From: an uncultured Eubacteriales bacterium
Lineage (GTDB): Bacteria > Bacillota > Clostridia > Oscillospirales > Oscillospiraceae
DNA length: 64,000 bases
Assembly (NCBI GenBank): GCA_905198835.1
Contig: CAJKDY010000004.1
Location: 86,380-150,379, forward strand
Direction of reading: 5' to 3'
This document shows, one piece after another, positions 8,921 through 17,462 of this stretch. Under the pieces are notes generated by a model, which saw only the letters and a list, made by a program, of their open reading frames with translations, was not told where the DNA came from and did no database searches. Made by a program: the position numbers and the translations under genes. Numbering within the stretch: position 1 is the first letter of the stretch; the number at the start of each line of letters is the position of its first letter.

Positions 8921-9091
8921 GGGCTGCGTGAGCCATATCAAAGACCACCTGTGGGAGGGACGCTACTCCCCGGTCTGGCCCGACGGCAAGAAGCACGCCC
9001 GGAACGTCTACGCCAAGACGGAAGCGGAGTGCGAGGAGAAGCTGAAGGCGCTGATCCGGGAGATGAAAGCGGAGATCGCCCAGGCAAGGTA
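8921..9091 (+). pseudogene. tyrosine integrase fragment (arm-binding domain)
   Basis: A frame without a start reads GCVSHIKDHLWEGRYSPVW, then ARNVYAKTEAECEEKLKALI, and ends at TAA. This is the N-terminal arm-binding domain of ICE tyrosine integrases, normally followed by a SAM-like domain. Here it stops after about 57 residues and a terminator follows, so only a relic of the integrase remains. Confidence 0.55.
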
Positions 9092-9104
9092 AGAGAAAAA
9101 ACAG

Positions 9105-9134
9105 GGCGGCGTTCCTTGAGAACGCCGCCTTGCT
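9105..9134 (+). terminator. intrinsic terminator
   Basis: GGCGGCGTTC and GAACGCCGCC form a perfect 10-bp stem with a CTTGA loop. The T tract is weak (TTGCTT). Confidence 0.6.
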
Positions 9135-9154
9135 TCATTCCTTTAGTATGCCTT

Positions 9155-9574
9155 TCAGCCCTGATGTGCCGACACGGCGCGCTTGATCTGCACCAGCAGC
9201 AGGACCATGCTGACGCCCAGCAGGATGTGGCCGATCCCGGCCATGCCGGAGATGGCCGCGCTCATGCCCGAGGAGAGAGCGATCCCCAGCACCTGGGTCA
9301 CGCCCCGCAGGACAAGCATCACAGCCGTCAGGTTCAGCCCGACGTGATAGACCACCAGCGCCCGCCCGGTCTTCGCAACCGTGAAGGCAAAGCTCTTTTC
9401 CAGCAGGAGAAGCAGCAGGAAAAACACCATGCCCAGCAGGAAATAGTGGGTGTGGATCACCGAGAGGGTAGTTTTGGCGGTGTAGCCGCTGAATTTGGTG
9501 AACTCCCGGTAGAATACGCCCCCGGCCATGGCCAGGACGGCGTATACCAAAGCGGAATTGATGTAGCGTTTCAT
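9155..9574 (-). CDS. DUF2871 membrane protein
   Basis: The 139-residue protein has four hydrophobic segments: about 7-25, 43-62, 72-92 and 104-128. The TLSVIHTHYFLLGMVFFLLLLL segment contains a His pair in the membrane, as in DUF2871 proteins, which resemble haem-binding membrane bundles. Function unknown. It lies 13 bases after another membrane protein gene and is probably translated from the same mRNA. AGGAGG precedes the start. Confidence 0.75.
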   Translation of the reverse strand: MKRYINSALVYAVLAMAGGVFYREFTKFSGYTAKTTLSVIHTHYFLLGMVFFLLLLLLEKSFAFTVAKTGRALVVYHVGLNLTAVMLVLRGVTQVLGIALSSGMSAAISGMAGIGHILLGVSMVLLLVQIKRAVSAHQG

Positions 9575-9587
9575 AAGCAGTTCCTCC

Positions 9588-10253
9588 TTATTTGCATTCC
9601 TGCTTCATGGCGAAATATCCGATCAGCACCGTCCACAGATAGGCGCAGGTCTTGGGGATCATCAACATCCCCATCAGGGGAATGGCGTCCGCCCACAGCA
9701 CCACCGGGATGTAGCAGGCAAAGCTCAGTACGATGGTCAGCCAGAGCCAGCGAAAGGCCTTGTCCCCATGGCGCTTGGCGCTACCGTAAAACAGTACCAC
9801 CACCAAAAGCCCCAGCAGAACAAAGGGGATGTTGCGGTAGATGCCCCAGGAGAGGGGCGCGTCGGCGCTGAGCCATTGGTTCTGGGGCATCATGCAAAGG
9901 GCGACGCGCACACCGGCCAGAACGTACACGGCGGCGGTGAGGCTGCCCCGGCCGTCGATGTGATACCGCCGCCGCCAGATATGGTAGAGTAGCACATAAA
10001 AGACCGTCATGGTGATCGAGGTGACGCACTTTCCAAAGCCCAGAGCGGCGGTGTAGCTCTCTAGCCCGGTGGTGCACAGAGCCACGACCCGGGGGACCAA
10101 GTGGAAGGAGTCTCCCGCCCCCAGCACCACGGCCATCCATCCGAACAGGTGAAACTGCCCCTCGCCCTTGCTGCCCAGGATCATCAGGATGCCGAGGGTG
10201 ATGACAGAAACCAAATAGGCAATGTCAAACAGAGTCTCCGCGATGGCTTGCAT
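9588..10253 (-). CDS. seven-helix membrane protein of unknown function
   Basis: The 221-residue protein is hydrophobic throughout, with about seven membrane segments. A central FHLVPRV motif and a conserved-looking GFGKCVTSITMTVFYVLLYH segment stand out. I recognise the general type, which is frequent in gut Clostridia and often paired with DUF2871, but not a function. It is first in a two-gene operon with the DUF2871 gene. No enzyme motif is visible. Confidence 0.6.
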   Translation of the reverse strand: MQAIAETLFDIAYLVSVITLGILMILGSKGEGQFHLFGWMAVVLGAGDSFHLVPRVVALCTTGLESYTAALGFGKCVTSITMTVFYVLLYHIWRRRYHIDGRGSLTAAVYVLAGVRVALCMMPQNQWLSADAPLSWGIYRNIPFVLLGLLVVVLFYGSAKRHGDKAFRWLWLTIVLSFACYIPVVLWADAIPLMGMLMIPKTCAYLWTVLIGYFAMKQECK

Positions 10254-10428
10254 AGCTCGATCTCCTTTACTCAGAAAATGTCAATAAAGGGTCCTGCGGA
10301 CGCAGACGCTCTACTGTGGCGGATCCCATTCAGCATAACGGTTTGCCGCCCGATTGTCAAGCGTATGGATGTGGCAGCAGTTACCTGGCGGAAAACAAAG
10401 AGAGGTGCCCCGCAAGTCAGCCCATGGA

Positions 10429-11190
10429 TCAAAGCCAGATTCCCCAATCGCCGTAGTCAAAGGTGCCGCTGCCGTGGTGGAGCTTGCCCTCGGCCTTCAG
10501 TTGCCGGAGGGCGTCCCGCATACGGACAAGGATCTCCGGCTGGATGTCCAGCGAATGATGGGCGGGGAAGACCTTTTCCGCGGGCAGCGCCGCCACCTTT
10601 TCCAGCGAGGCAAGGTACGCCTCCGGGTCGGTAGAGGGGTAGTAGGCAAACAGTATGTCCTTGTAGACCAGGTCGCCGGTGAATAAATAACCCGTGGCCG
10701 GCTCCCAGAAACAGAGGTGTCCCGGCGAGTGTCCGGGGGTGTGGAGGACTTCTACGCGCCGCCCGCCCAGGTCGATCACATCGCCGTCGGACAGGAGTCG
10801 GGTAGGCGTTCCCTGAAAAAGCTCATAGCGCTCTACATTGAAGCCATCAGGGGGATCGCAACGGTCCAGCACCATCTCCTTGATGGTGTCCAATGACAGG
10901 GGAAACCCGCCGTTTAGCCAATCCAGCTCCGCCTCATGGGCGTAAAAGTCGGGGAAGTATTTGTGCCCGCCGATGTGGTCCCAATGGATATGGGTGGCCA
11001 CCGCCGTGACGGGCTTGTCCGTCAGCTTGACCACTTCGTCGTAGATGTTCTCGATGCCCAAGCCGGTGTCAATGAGAAGGCTCCGCTGGCCTCCATTGAG
11101 CAGGTAACAGTGGGTCTCTTCCCAATGGCGGTACTCACTGATGACATATGTGCTCTCGTCTATCTGATCGACTGTGAACCAATCACCCAT
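10429..11190 (-). CDS. MBL-fold metallo-hydrolase
   Basis: The 253-residue protein is a metallo-beta-lactamase-fold enzyme with the metal motif THIHWDHIGG (HxHxDH) near residue 67. A downstream ligand His is in HTPGHSPGHL near 150, an Asp in FTGDLVYKD near 172 and a last His in FPAHHS near 213. It probably hydrolyses a small ester or thioester such as a glyoxalase II-type or quorum-lactone substrate; the exact substrate is unclear. Its start overlaps the end of the HxlR gene by 8 bases, so the two are co-translated and the regulator likely controls it. Confidence 0.85.
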   Translation of the reverse strand: MGDWFTVDQIDESTYVISEYRHWEETHCYLLNGGQRSLLIDTGLGIENIYDEVVKLTDKPVTAVATHIHWDHIGGHKYFPDFYAHEAELDWLNGGFPLSLDTIKEMVLDRCDPPDGFNVERYELFQGTPTRLLSDGDVIDLGGRRVEVLHTPGHSPGHLCFWEPATGYLFTGDLVYKDILFAYYPSTDPEAYLASLEKVAALPAEKVFPAHHSLDIQPEILVRMRDALRQLKAEGKLHHGSGTFDYGDWGIWL

Positions 11191-11527
11191 TCCCCGTTCC
11201 TCCTTGCAAGTTCCGCTCGCCCCATGCCTTCATGTAGGCGATCACGTCCATAAAGCTGGTCCCAAGGTCGGTCAAGGTATACTCCACATGAGGCGGGACC
11301 TCCTGAAAATCATGGCGGAGCAAAAAGCCATCCGCCTCCAGCTCCCGGAGCTGCTTGGTCAGAGAGGACTCGGTGATCTCCCCCAGCTGGCGGCGAAGCT
11401 GGCCGAAGCGGTGTATGTCGCAAAAGGCGACATAGTATAAGATCTCGAGCTTCCATTTGCCGCCCAGAACCTTTTGCAGTGTGGACATCGTCTGGCAGCG
11501 TTGAATGGACGCTTGTGTTTTTCTCAT
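11183..11527 (-). CDS. HxlR-family winged-helix regulator
   Basis: About 114 residues with the HxlR signature: a Cys in the N-terminal arm (SIQRCQTMSTLQKVLGGKWKLEILYYV), then FGQLRRQLGEITESSLTKQLRELEADGFL and a wing VEYTLTDLG. The start at 11527 is preferred because GGGAGG lies about 9 bases upstream. HxlR proteins often sense aldehydes or oxidants through that Cys. It sits first in an operon with the MBL gene and is divergent from a radical SAM gene, with a dyad in the shared promoter region. Confidence 0.88.
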   Translation of the reverse strand: MRKTQASIQRCQTMSTLQKVLGGKWKLEILYYVAFCDIHRFGQLRRQLGEITESSLTKQLRELEADGFLLRHDFQEVPPHVEYTLTDLGTSFMDVIAYMKAWGERNLQGGTGNG

Positions 11528-11577
11528 GCGGCATGACCTCCCGGAGACAGTATACCATTTCCCGCCACGAAAAACAA

Positions 11578-11596
11578 GGTACTGCGAAAAAGTACC
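11578..11596. promoter_or_regulatory. dyad operator candidate for the HxlR protein
   Basis: GGTACT and AGTACC are separated by 7 bases between the HxlR gene and the divergent radical SAM gene, and a further GTACTTG half-site follows. HxlR proteins bind dyads of this kind, and the position suits autoregulation. Confidence 0.5.
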
Positions 11597-11654
11597 GTAC
11601 TTGTCATTTCGCTTCGGTGTGGTAGAATGGCGAAAAATCAAGGAGGTGCTTTGG

Positions 11655-12590
11655 ATGCATTACACAGGAACGATTTGGCGCCCGCCATACGAAGCGTCCT
11701 CGCTGCTGCTGGAGGCCACGGCGGGCTGTACCCACCACAAGTGCAAGTTTTGTACGCTTTATCACGACCTGCCCTTTTCCTTTCGTATGTCGCCCTTGGA
11801 GGACATCGAAAGCGATCTGCAGGAGGCCCAGCTTCTGGGCGCGGACCCGATGGCCATGCTGAGCGCCCGGCTTCAGGGCTTGCCCCGGCCCGAGGCTGTC
11901 CAGCGCGTCTTTTTGACCGGGGCAAATCCTTTTGTGCTGCAATATGAGCGGCTGATGCGCATTGCGGAGCTGGTGGGGAGATACCTCCCGTCCGTCAAAA
12001 CCATTGGCTGCTTCGCCCGGATCACCGATGTGACGCTCAAGTCGGATGAGGAGCTGGCGGCACTGCGCCGGGCGGGCTATGACGGCCTGACCATTGGCGT
12101 GGAGACCGGGGACGAACGGGCGCTGGCCTTCATGCACAAGGGCTATACCACCGCGGATATCCTGACCCAGTGCCGGAGGTTGGAGGAAGCCGGCATCCAT
12201 TACAGCTTTTTCTATCTGGTGGGCGTCTCCGGAGCCGGGCAGGGTGAGGCCGGCGCAAAGGCCACGGCGCAGCTATGGAACCAGCTCCACCCGGAGCGGA
12301 TTGGGGTCAATATGCTGACTATCTACCCCGATTCTGAACTCTATGAGGAGATCCAGCGGGGAAACTGGCAGGACTCGGGGGAGATTGAAAAGTACCGGGA
12401 GGTCCGCACGCTGTTGGAGGGGCTGACCATTCCCGTGTGGTTTGCCGCCATGGGCGCGTCCAACGCGTTCCAGTTTCAGGGGACCTTGCCCCAGGACAGG
12501 CCCGCCCTCCTGGAAAAGCTGGACAGGATCATCAAAACGGCGCGGGAGTCCGATCTGAGAGCGTATCGGGAAAACCTCCCCCACTTGTAA
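11655..12590 (+). CDS. B12-independent Elp3-like radical SAM protein
   Basis: About 311 residues. A GCTHHKCKFCTLY motif (CX4CX2C) near residue 24 is the cluster site of a radical SAM subfamily with this wider spacing. The segments ERVFLTGANPF-like (VFLTGANPF, ~85) and GLTIGVETGDERAL (~143) belong to the TIM-barrel core. The start at 11655 is set by AGGAGG 8 bases upstream; an upstream in-frame start would run into the divergent promoter. Substrate unknown. It may share control with the HxlR/MBL operon. A strong bidirectional hairpin lies downstream. Confidence 0.82.
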   Translation: MHYTGTIWRPPYEASSLLLEATAGCTHHKCKFCTLYHDLPFSFRMSPLEDIESDLQEAQLLGADPMAMLSARLQGLPRPEAVQRVFLTGANPFVLQYERLMRIAELVGRYLPSVKTIGCFARITDVTLKSDEELAALRRAGYDGLTIGVETGDERALAFMHKGYTTADILTQCRRLEEAGIHYSFFYLVGVSGAGQGEAGAKATAQLWNQLHPERIGVNMLTIYPDSELYEEIQRGNWQDSGEIEKYREVRTLLEGLTIPVWFAAMGASNAFQFQGTLPQDRPALLEKLDRIIKTARESDLRAYRENLPHL

Positions 12591-12700
12591 AGATGCCGCC
12601 CAGACCCTCCGGGTGCGCCTCCGTCCTGTGACGCCATCGACACAAGCAGCTGGAGCGGTGCGGAGACAGGGCAGGACATATGCCGCAAAAGAAAGAGCAA
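12591..12700. other. intergenic spacer before the convergent terminator
   Basis: No gene, promoter or RNA is apparent here. The spacer leads into the strong hairpin at 12701. Confidence 0.5.
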
Positions 12701-12734
12701 ACCCGGGTCACGGCGCAAGGGCCGTGACCCGGGT
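12701..12734. terminator. bidirectional hairpin between convergent genes
   Basis: ACCCGGGTCACGGC pairs exactly with GCCGTGACCCGGGT around GCAAGG. It separates the plus-strand radical SAM gene from the minus-strand oleate hydratase gene. A close relative of this hairpin occurs at 15384-15415. Confidence 0.7.
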
Positions 12735-12784
12735 CTATTTACAAATGGGATCACACCGCTTCGGGGAGGCCCCGGCGCATCAGG

Positions 12785-14560
12785 TCACACTACATGATAT
12801 TTCTCCAGCAGCTTCCCCGCATCGGTGTGCTCGATCTTGCTCAGCACCCGCTTCAGGGCCACCTTCTCGATGAAACCCAGCTCCATCTCGGACAGGGGCT
12901 TGCCGTCCCGAAGGCTGACGGCGGCCTTAAGCAGGTCGCGGATGTCATAGAGGCTGCCCCAGACCTCGGGCACGCCCCGGTCCACGTTGAAGAGGGTGTA
13001 GACCGCCACCATAGCGGTGCGCATGGAATACTCGGTGGTGAACACGGTGTCCCGCTCCACCTCGGCGAACTGGCCCAGGAAGGCGAAGTTCACCGCGCCC
13101 TCAGGCACTACGTCGGGGCGGTCGCCCTTGGCCCGGGGCATGAAGTAGGCGCTGGCAAAGGGCATCATGGTGGGCACGGTGTTGGCGCTGTGGGCGGCCA
13201 GCTCCTCGATCTGGTCTTCGGGCACGCCGATGTGGTAGAGCCACTCCATGCAGATCTCCTTGCCGGTGCAGTCCTTCATGGGCTTTTTCACAAAGTCTCC
13301 CTCCGCGTTGGGGAACAGGCCGTAGAGCCACACCAGGCACTGGTCCTTGGGCTGGGAGTGGAACTGGGGCTGGCGGTTGATGGTCCAGCTCAGCAGCCAC
13401 CCGGAGTCCTGAGCCGTCACGATGCCGCCGGTGACCACATTGCCGGACAGGGGGTCCCGCTTGCAGACGTTCTTGATGTAGGGCAGGATCTTGTCGTCCA
13501 GGGTATTGACGGTCACGCCCATCCACTTGCACTCCTCGGGGTCGGAGCAGAACTTCTCGGGATGGCCGAAGGAGGGGTCCTGAGCCGCGATCTTCTTCCA
13601 CAGATCGAAGGAGCCACCGGGCTTGGGGGTGGGGATATACTCGCAGGGCTTATCCTGTCCGCCGATGGTGGAGTTTTCCACGTTGCTGCCATTGGTGATG
13701 AAGAGGTAGTCCTCCTCCGTCAGGTCCAGGAACTCCTGCTCGCCGTCGTGGAGCAGCTCCACCCGCTTGGCCACCTTCCGGCCATCGCGGATGTCGAAAC
13801 GTACGTCCATGACCTGGGTGTTGAAGTGGAACTGGCAGCCATGATCCTCCAAATACTTCACCATGGGCAGGATCATGGACTCATACTGGTTGTACTTGGT
13901 GAAGCGCAGGGCCCGCAGGTCAGGCAGGCCGTCGATGTGGTGGATGAAACGCTGCATATAGAGCTTCATCTCCAGGGCGCTGTTACAGTTGTAGAAGGCA
14001 AACATGGTGCGCCAGTAAGTCCAGAAGTTGGAGTTGAACACCTCGTCGTCAAAGACGTCGGTGATCCGCTTGTCCTCCAGGTCCTCGTTGGGGGTGAAGA
14101 ACAGCCGCATCAGCTCCATGGCCCCCTTGTCGGAGATACCGAACTTGCCGTCGGTGTGGGCGTCCTGGCCCCGGTTCTCGGTGACCCGGCACAGAGAGTA
14201 GTTGGGGTCCTTCTTGTTGAGCCAGTAATACTCGTCCAGGACGCTGACCCCCTCAGTCTCGATGGAGGGAATGGAGCGGAACAGATCCCACATGACCTCG
14301 AAGTGATTGTCCATCTCCCGGCCGCCCCGCATAACGTAACCGATTTCCGGGTACTTCCACCCATCGCAGGCGCCGCCCGCCACCGGGTCCCGGTCAAAGA
14401 AGTGGATGTTCTTGCCGGGCATCTGGGCGTCCCGCACCAGGAAGCAGCCGGCGGACAGGGCCGCCAGGCCGGTGCCGATGAAGTAGGCCGACTTGTGTTC
14501 AATGCCCTCGGGCTTCAGAGGGCGGGCAAAGGCCTCGTAGTTTCCGCTGGAATAATACAT
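12785..14560 (-). CDS. ohyA: oleate hydratase
   Basis: The 591-residue protein is full length for the oleate hydratase (myosin-cross-reactive antigen, MCRA) family. These FAD enzymes add water across the cis-9 double bond of unsaturated fatty acids to give 10-hydroxystearate, a detoxification step in gut bacteria. Visible hallmarks are the N-terminal FAD fold around YFIGTGLAALSAG (~26), the RGGREMDNHFE active-site loop (~78), YNCNSALEMKLYMQRFIHH (~190) and TKYNQYESMI (~221). The gene lies downstream of a TetR regulator on the same strand, so fatty-acid-responsive control is plausible. Confidence 0.95.
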   Translation of the reverse strand: MYYSSGNYEAFARPLKPEGIEHKSAYFIGTGLAALSAGCFLVRDAQMPGKNIHFFDRDPVAGGACDGWKYPEIGYVMRGGREMDNHFEVMWDLFRSIPSIETEGVSVLDEYYWLNKKDPNYSLCRVTENRGQDAHTDGKFGISDKGAMELMRLFFTPNEDLEDKRITDVFDDEVFNSNFWTYWRTMFAFYNCNSALEMKLYMQRFIHHIDGLPDLRALRFTKYNQYESMILPMVKYLEDHGCQFHFNTQVMDVRFDIRDGRKVAKRVELLHDGEQEFLDLTEEDYLFITNGSNVENSTIGGQDKPCEYIPTPKPGGSFDLWKKIAAQDPSFGHPEKFCSDPEECKWMGVTVNTLDDKILPYIKNVCKRDPLSGNVVTGGIVTAQDSGWLLSWTINRQPQFHSQPKDQCLVWLYGLFPNAEGDFVKKPMKDCTGKEICMEWLYHIGVPEDQIEELAAHSANTVPTMMPFASAYFMPRAKGDRPDVVPEGAVNFAFLGQFAEVERDTVFTTEYSMRTAMVAVYTLFNVDRGVPEVWGSLYDIRDLLKAAVSLRDGKPLSEMELGFIEKVALKRVLSKIEHTDAGKLLEKYHVV

Positions 14561-14640
14561 AACATGACACCCTTTCTCGAGCCGGTCCGGCTCGCTTTTG
14601 ATGTCTTTATCCTACCTGTATTTTCCCGGCTCCACAATAA

Positions 14641-14688
14641 ACAGCTCCGGCCCTATGATGGAATTTTCATCATAAGGCCGGAGCTGTC
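14641..14688. promoter_or_regulatory. long inverted repeat between the TetR gene and ohyA
   Basis: ACAGCTCCGGCC.TATGATG pairs with CATCATA.GGCCGGAGCTGT across a 7-base loop. It could terminate the TetR transcript or act as the TetR operator upstream of ohyA. The T tract on the minus strand is short, so both readings remain open. Confidence 0.55.
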
Positions 14689-14706
14689 AAAAATTTAGAC
14701 AGATCC

Positions 14707-15279
14707 TTAGTTTTGATGTACCTTGTCTGTCCGCAGCCGCTCCAAGGCGGCGGTGATGCTCCCGTGAACGACCAGGGCCAGGCGGTCGATGATCTCCTGG
14801 GGATCGGCTTTCATGTCGCCCCGGATCCAGTCCAGCATGATCCCTACGAAGGTGTATTTATAGCAATGGGCAATGAACTCCATGTCCTCTCGCTGGACTG
14901 CCATACCGGCGGCCTTCTCCTCCACCACACCGATCAGCAGGCCATAGGTGACCTGATAGAGATAGTTTTCCACCTGCTCCCGGCTGACCGAGTGATAGAC
15001 GTTCATGATGAAGGGCTTGTTTTCCCGTACCGCCTGGAAGATCTGGTAAAACCCCTCCTGCCATGTCTCGTAGGTCTTCTTGCCGTCCAGCGCCCGCTTG
15101 GCGTCCTCCTCACAGGCCCACTCTACCAGGTCGTAGATATCCTTAAAGTGATAGTAAAAGGTCATGCGGTTGATCCCGCAGTCCTCGGCAATGTCGCTGA
15201 TGGTGATCTTGTTTAGCGGCTTTTGGAGCAGCAGATTCTTCAGCGACGCTTCCAGCGCCCGTTTGGTCATCTGTGACAT
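14707..15279 (-). CDS. TetR-family regulator next to oleate hydratase
   Basis: About 190 residues. The helix-turn-helix reads ITISDIAEDCGINRMTFYYHF, and the C-terminal half has the RENKPFIMNVYHSVSREQVENYLY region of the TetR C-terminal family linked to dihydroxyacetone-kinase activators such as DhaS. The start at 15279 has GGAGG 6 bases upstream; longer starts reach into a hairpin. Its position just before ohyA on the same strand suggests it controls fatty-acid hydration. Whether it is activator or repressor is unknown. Confidence 0.85.
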   Translation of the reverse strand: MSQMTKRALEASLKNLLLQKPLNKITISDIAEDCGINRMTFYYHFKDIYDLVEWACEEDAKRALDGKKTYETWQEGFYQIFQAVRENKPFIMNVYHSVSREQVENYLYQVTYGLLIGVVEEKAAGMAVQREDMEFIAHCYKYTFVGIMLDWIRGDMKADPQEIIDRLALVVHGSITAALERLRTDKVHQN

Positions 15280-15383
15280 AAGCGCCCTCCATTCTTCCCC
15301 ATCATTATATGTAATACCGTGCCGAAAGTCAACGAAGAAACAAAAGGGAGGACGAAGGAATGGTGGGGAAAGCAAAAAAGCAA

Positions 15384-15415
15384 ACCGGGCCATGGCGCAA
15401 GAGCCGTGACCCGGT
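15384..15415. terminator. hairpin similar to the one at 12701
   Basis: ACCGGGCCATGGC pairs with GCCGTGACCCGGT (two wobble positions) around a GCAAGA loop. Sequence and A-rich left flank closely match the hairpin at 12701-12734, so the ohyA/TetR module is bracketed by related stem-loops. Confidence 0.6.
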
Positions 15416-15481
15416 CGTTTCCTGTAGGCAACCTTGCCTTATCTGCCGTATCCGCCCCCATATAGGCCTTTTGTGAAAGAG

Positions 15482-16210
15482 CTACTGCTTAACGGCCTTG
15501 ACCAGCAGCATCATGGGCCGGCGCAGCTCATCGGCCATGCCGGGCAGATGCAGCATCTCCTCCGGCGGCACGGCCTCCTCCACCGCCTCCAGCCGGAGCC
15601 CGGCGCGCAGTAGGCCGCCCAGGATCTGGGTCAGGGTGTGGTGGTATTTCAAGACCCGCTGGCCCAGGAAGACGGTCTCCCGCGCTCCCGGTTCGTAGTA
15701 CCGGTCCACAGGCCAGTATAGGGGCCTGCCGTCCTCATCGGTGACCCAGTTTTGCGCCACGCCGGCGGTGAACACCGGGTGCTCGATGTTGAAGAGAAAG
15801 ACGCCGCCAGGTTTCAGGGTCCCATACACCTTTTGATAGACCCCGTCCAACTCGGCGATATAGTGCAGTGCCAGATTGGAGACCACCAGGTCAAATTCCT
15901 CCGGCGGATAGCCGTACTCCTCTATGGAGCAGACCTGGTACTGGATGACGGGGTCGGCGTTTTTGGCCCTGGCCACCTCCAGCATTTGACGGCTGGCGTC
16001 AATGCCCAGAACGGCTCTCGCCCCCTGGGAGGCGGCGTATTTGCAGTGCCAGCCGTAGCCGCAGCCCAGGTCCAGCACCGTTTTGCCCCGCAGCTCGGGG
16101 AAAAGGGGCTGGAGCTGGTGCCATTCCCCCGCCATGGCAAGGCCGTGCTTGCTTCGGTCCATCTCTGCGTAGGCGGCAAAGAATATGTCGTTATCGTATT
16201 CGTTACCCAT
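15482..16210 (-). CDS. class I SAM-dependent methyltransferase
   Basis: The 242-residue protein has methyltransferase motif I VLDLGCGYGWHCKYA near residue 39, an acidic motif II end VLGIDAS near 63, and motif IV FDLVVSNLALHYI near 105. It belongs to the Methyltransf_11/25-like group that acts on small molecules. The opening MGNEYDNDIFFAAYAEMDRS is typical of a common Firmicute subfamily. Acceptor unknown. It is the last of a same-strand run of small genes. Confidence 0.88.
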   Translation of the reverse strand: MGNEYDNDIFFAAYAEMDRSKHGLAMAGEWHQLQPLFPELRGKTVLDLGCGYGWHCKYAASQGARAVLGIDASRQMLEVARAKNADPVIQYQVCSIEEYGYPPEEFDLVVSNLALHYIAELDGVYQKVYGTLKPGGVFLFNIEHPVFTAGVAQNWVTDEDGRPLYWPVDRYYEPGARETVFLGQRVLKYHHTLTQILGGLLRAGLRLEAVEEAVPPEEMLHLPGMADELRRPMMLLVKAVKQ

Positions 16211-16239
16211 GGTTGGTACACTCCAAACTGGAAGTTGTC

Positions 16240-16428
16240 TTAGAGAACGCGGACCAATATCACGACGATCATGACAAAAACGATACTAAATATCCATGTC
16301 CACTTATTTCCGAGATTCACGGTACAGCCAAACCCGCTTTGCGGTCTCTTGATAATGACTCTTTTATCTTCTCTGTTGAAATATAACCTTCCAGTTAACC
16401 AGCCATCATCTCTGTTACTTGCTTTCAT
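16240..16428 (-). CDS. DUF5808 small membrane protein
   Basis: The 62-residue protein carries the DUF5808 pattern: WLTGRLYFNREDKRVIIKR, then GFGCTVNLGNKWTW, and a C-terminal membrane helix (residues ~44-61). Such domains are found alone or fused to larger membrane proteins and have no known role. GGAG precedes the ATG. The sequence just upstream (16444-16580) is a full copy of the dispersed spacer repeat seen in this region. Confidence 0.8.
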   Translation of the reverse strand: MKASNRDDGWLTGRLYFNREDKRVIIKRPQSGFGCTVNLGNKWTWIFSIVFVMIVVILVRVL

Positions 16429-16443
16429 TAAGGCTCTCCTTCA

Positions 16444-16580
16444 TAACTGTCGATTTGTCAGTCTGATCATATCACAGCGATGCTGTTTTGGGAAAACCCT
16501 GTTTGTGACGTGGGAGCGGACAGGGGAGATGGCCTGGGCAGGGAAAGGGGCAAGGTGGATCGATAAACTGGAACTTATAC
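16444..16580 (-). repeat. spacer repeat copy A
   Basis: It shares TCTGATCATATCACAG (16462-16477) with copy E at 23598-23613, and GCGGACAGGGGAGATGGCC plus the CGATAAACTGGAA end with copy B at 18409-18514. On the minus strand it begins within 3 bases of the stop codon of the 20-codon relic at 16580-16642. Confidence 0.65.
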
Positions 16581-16642
16581 TACTCGACATCTAACCGTTC
16601 AATTTTGAAAATCACGGGCCTTGTGATTGGATATTCATACAT
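16580..16642 (-). pseudogene. 20-codon gene relic
   Basis: GGAG stands just before an ATG that opens MYEYPITRPVIFKIERLDVE and a stop. It is either a tiny peptide gene or, more likely, the truncated end of a lost cassette gene, because its stop codon is placed against the spacer repeat exactly as for the other genes here. Confidence 0.3.
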
Positions 16643-16671
16643 CTCCTGCCTGCTAAAAACTTGATCTGTCG

Positions 16672-17337
16672 TCAGGTCCACTCAAAGTTTTCTTTCCCCG
16701 CGCCGACTTCAAAGTGGTATTTTCCGATCCCAAGATCAATGCCTGAAAAATGCCCGTCCCCGGCGGAAATGGATACTCTGTTCCCATCGCCCGTTACCAC
16801 ATAGGGCTGCTTATTTAGCGCCGTTGGCGCATAGAGAAGCGCGTTGACGCCGTCTATAAACCATTGCGGCGCATCTCCGTTATATTCACTGATCTCCGCC
16901 GCAGTCTTGGACTTGTGGGGCACGCCCTGGGTCCGGCCGTAGCCGATGGCGATCACACCGTTTACCCGCACATTTTGATCCCGGAGGTTCTTCAACGCGC
17001 CTTTGCCGTTAAACATACCGCCGACCCACCATGTATTGAGTCCCAGCGTTTGCGCGTAGAGGATCAGGTCCGCGCCGCAATAGCCCAATTTCTCGTCAAG
17101 GCCGGGAGCATCCGGGCCAGCCAGGACAATATAGTTGTTCACCGTCCTGGAAAACAGCAGCTTTGCCATGCCGCCGATGCCGTCGGAATTGCCGACCACC
17201 AAGGCAAGGTGAAGACCGTATTTTTGGTTGTTCTCGGCGATCCGCGCGTTTAGCAGTTCTACAATGTCAGGTGGAATGGCCTTGTCTGTGTACTGCCGTA
17301 CCATGTGTCGTTCCTTGATCGCTTCTTGAATGGTCAT
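16672..17337 (-). CDS. nitroreductase-family protein
   Basis: The 221-residue protein starts with MTIQEAIKERHMVRQYTDKAI, the FMN-binding nitroreductase opening, and has WWVGGMFNGKGAL near residue 105 and GVIAIGYGR near 132. It resembles the TM1586-type nitroreductases, in which two domain halves form one active site. These reduce nitro compounds, quinones or flavins. GGAGG precedes the start. It belongs to the run of small same-strand genes. Confidence 0.85.
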   Translation of the reverse strand: MTIQEAIKERHMVRQYTDKAIPPDIVELLNARIAENNQKYGLHLALVVGNSDGIGGMAKLLFSRTVNNYIVLAGPDAPGLDEKLGYCGADLILYAQTLGLNTWWVGGMFNGKGALKNLRDQNVRVNGVIAIGYGRTQGVPHKSKTAAEISEYNGDAPQWFIDGVNALLYAPTALNKQPYVVTGDGNRVSISAGDGHFSGIDLGIGKYHFEVGAGKENFEWT

Positions 17338-17394
17338 ATCGCGCCTCCTAAAACGTAATGGTCAAGCCCAAATGCTCCAACCGGGTGCTTTCCT

Positions 17395-17462
17395 GATAGC
17401 GCAAGGAGAAATGCGTGGCCGGATCGGGAACGGGGCGAGGCGGATCAACAGACGGGAATTTA
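17395..17462 (-). repeat. spacer repeat copy D (diverged)
   Basis: It shares the GGAATTT end (17455-17461), placed one base from the stop codon of the membrane peptidase-like gene, and the GGCCGGATCGGGAACGGGG core, which matches the GGGCCGGGAAGGG core of copies B and C. Confidence 0.5.

Noticed and set aside
12794..14698. A 634-codon open frame on the plus strand opposite oleate hydratase
   Set aside because: It is a GC-rich shadow of the ohyA reading frame. Its composition is Gly/Leu/Val/His-rich with no domain, and it has no ribosome site.
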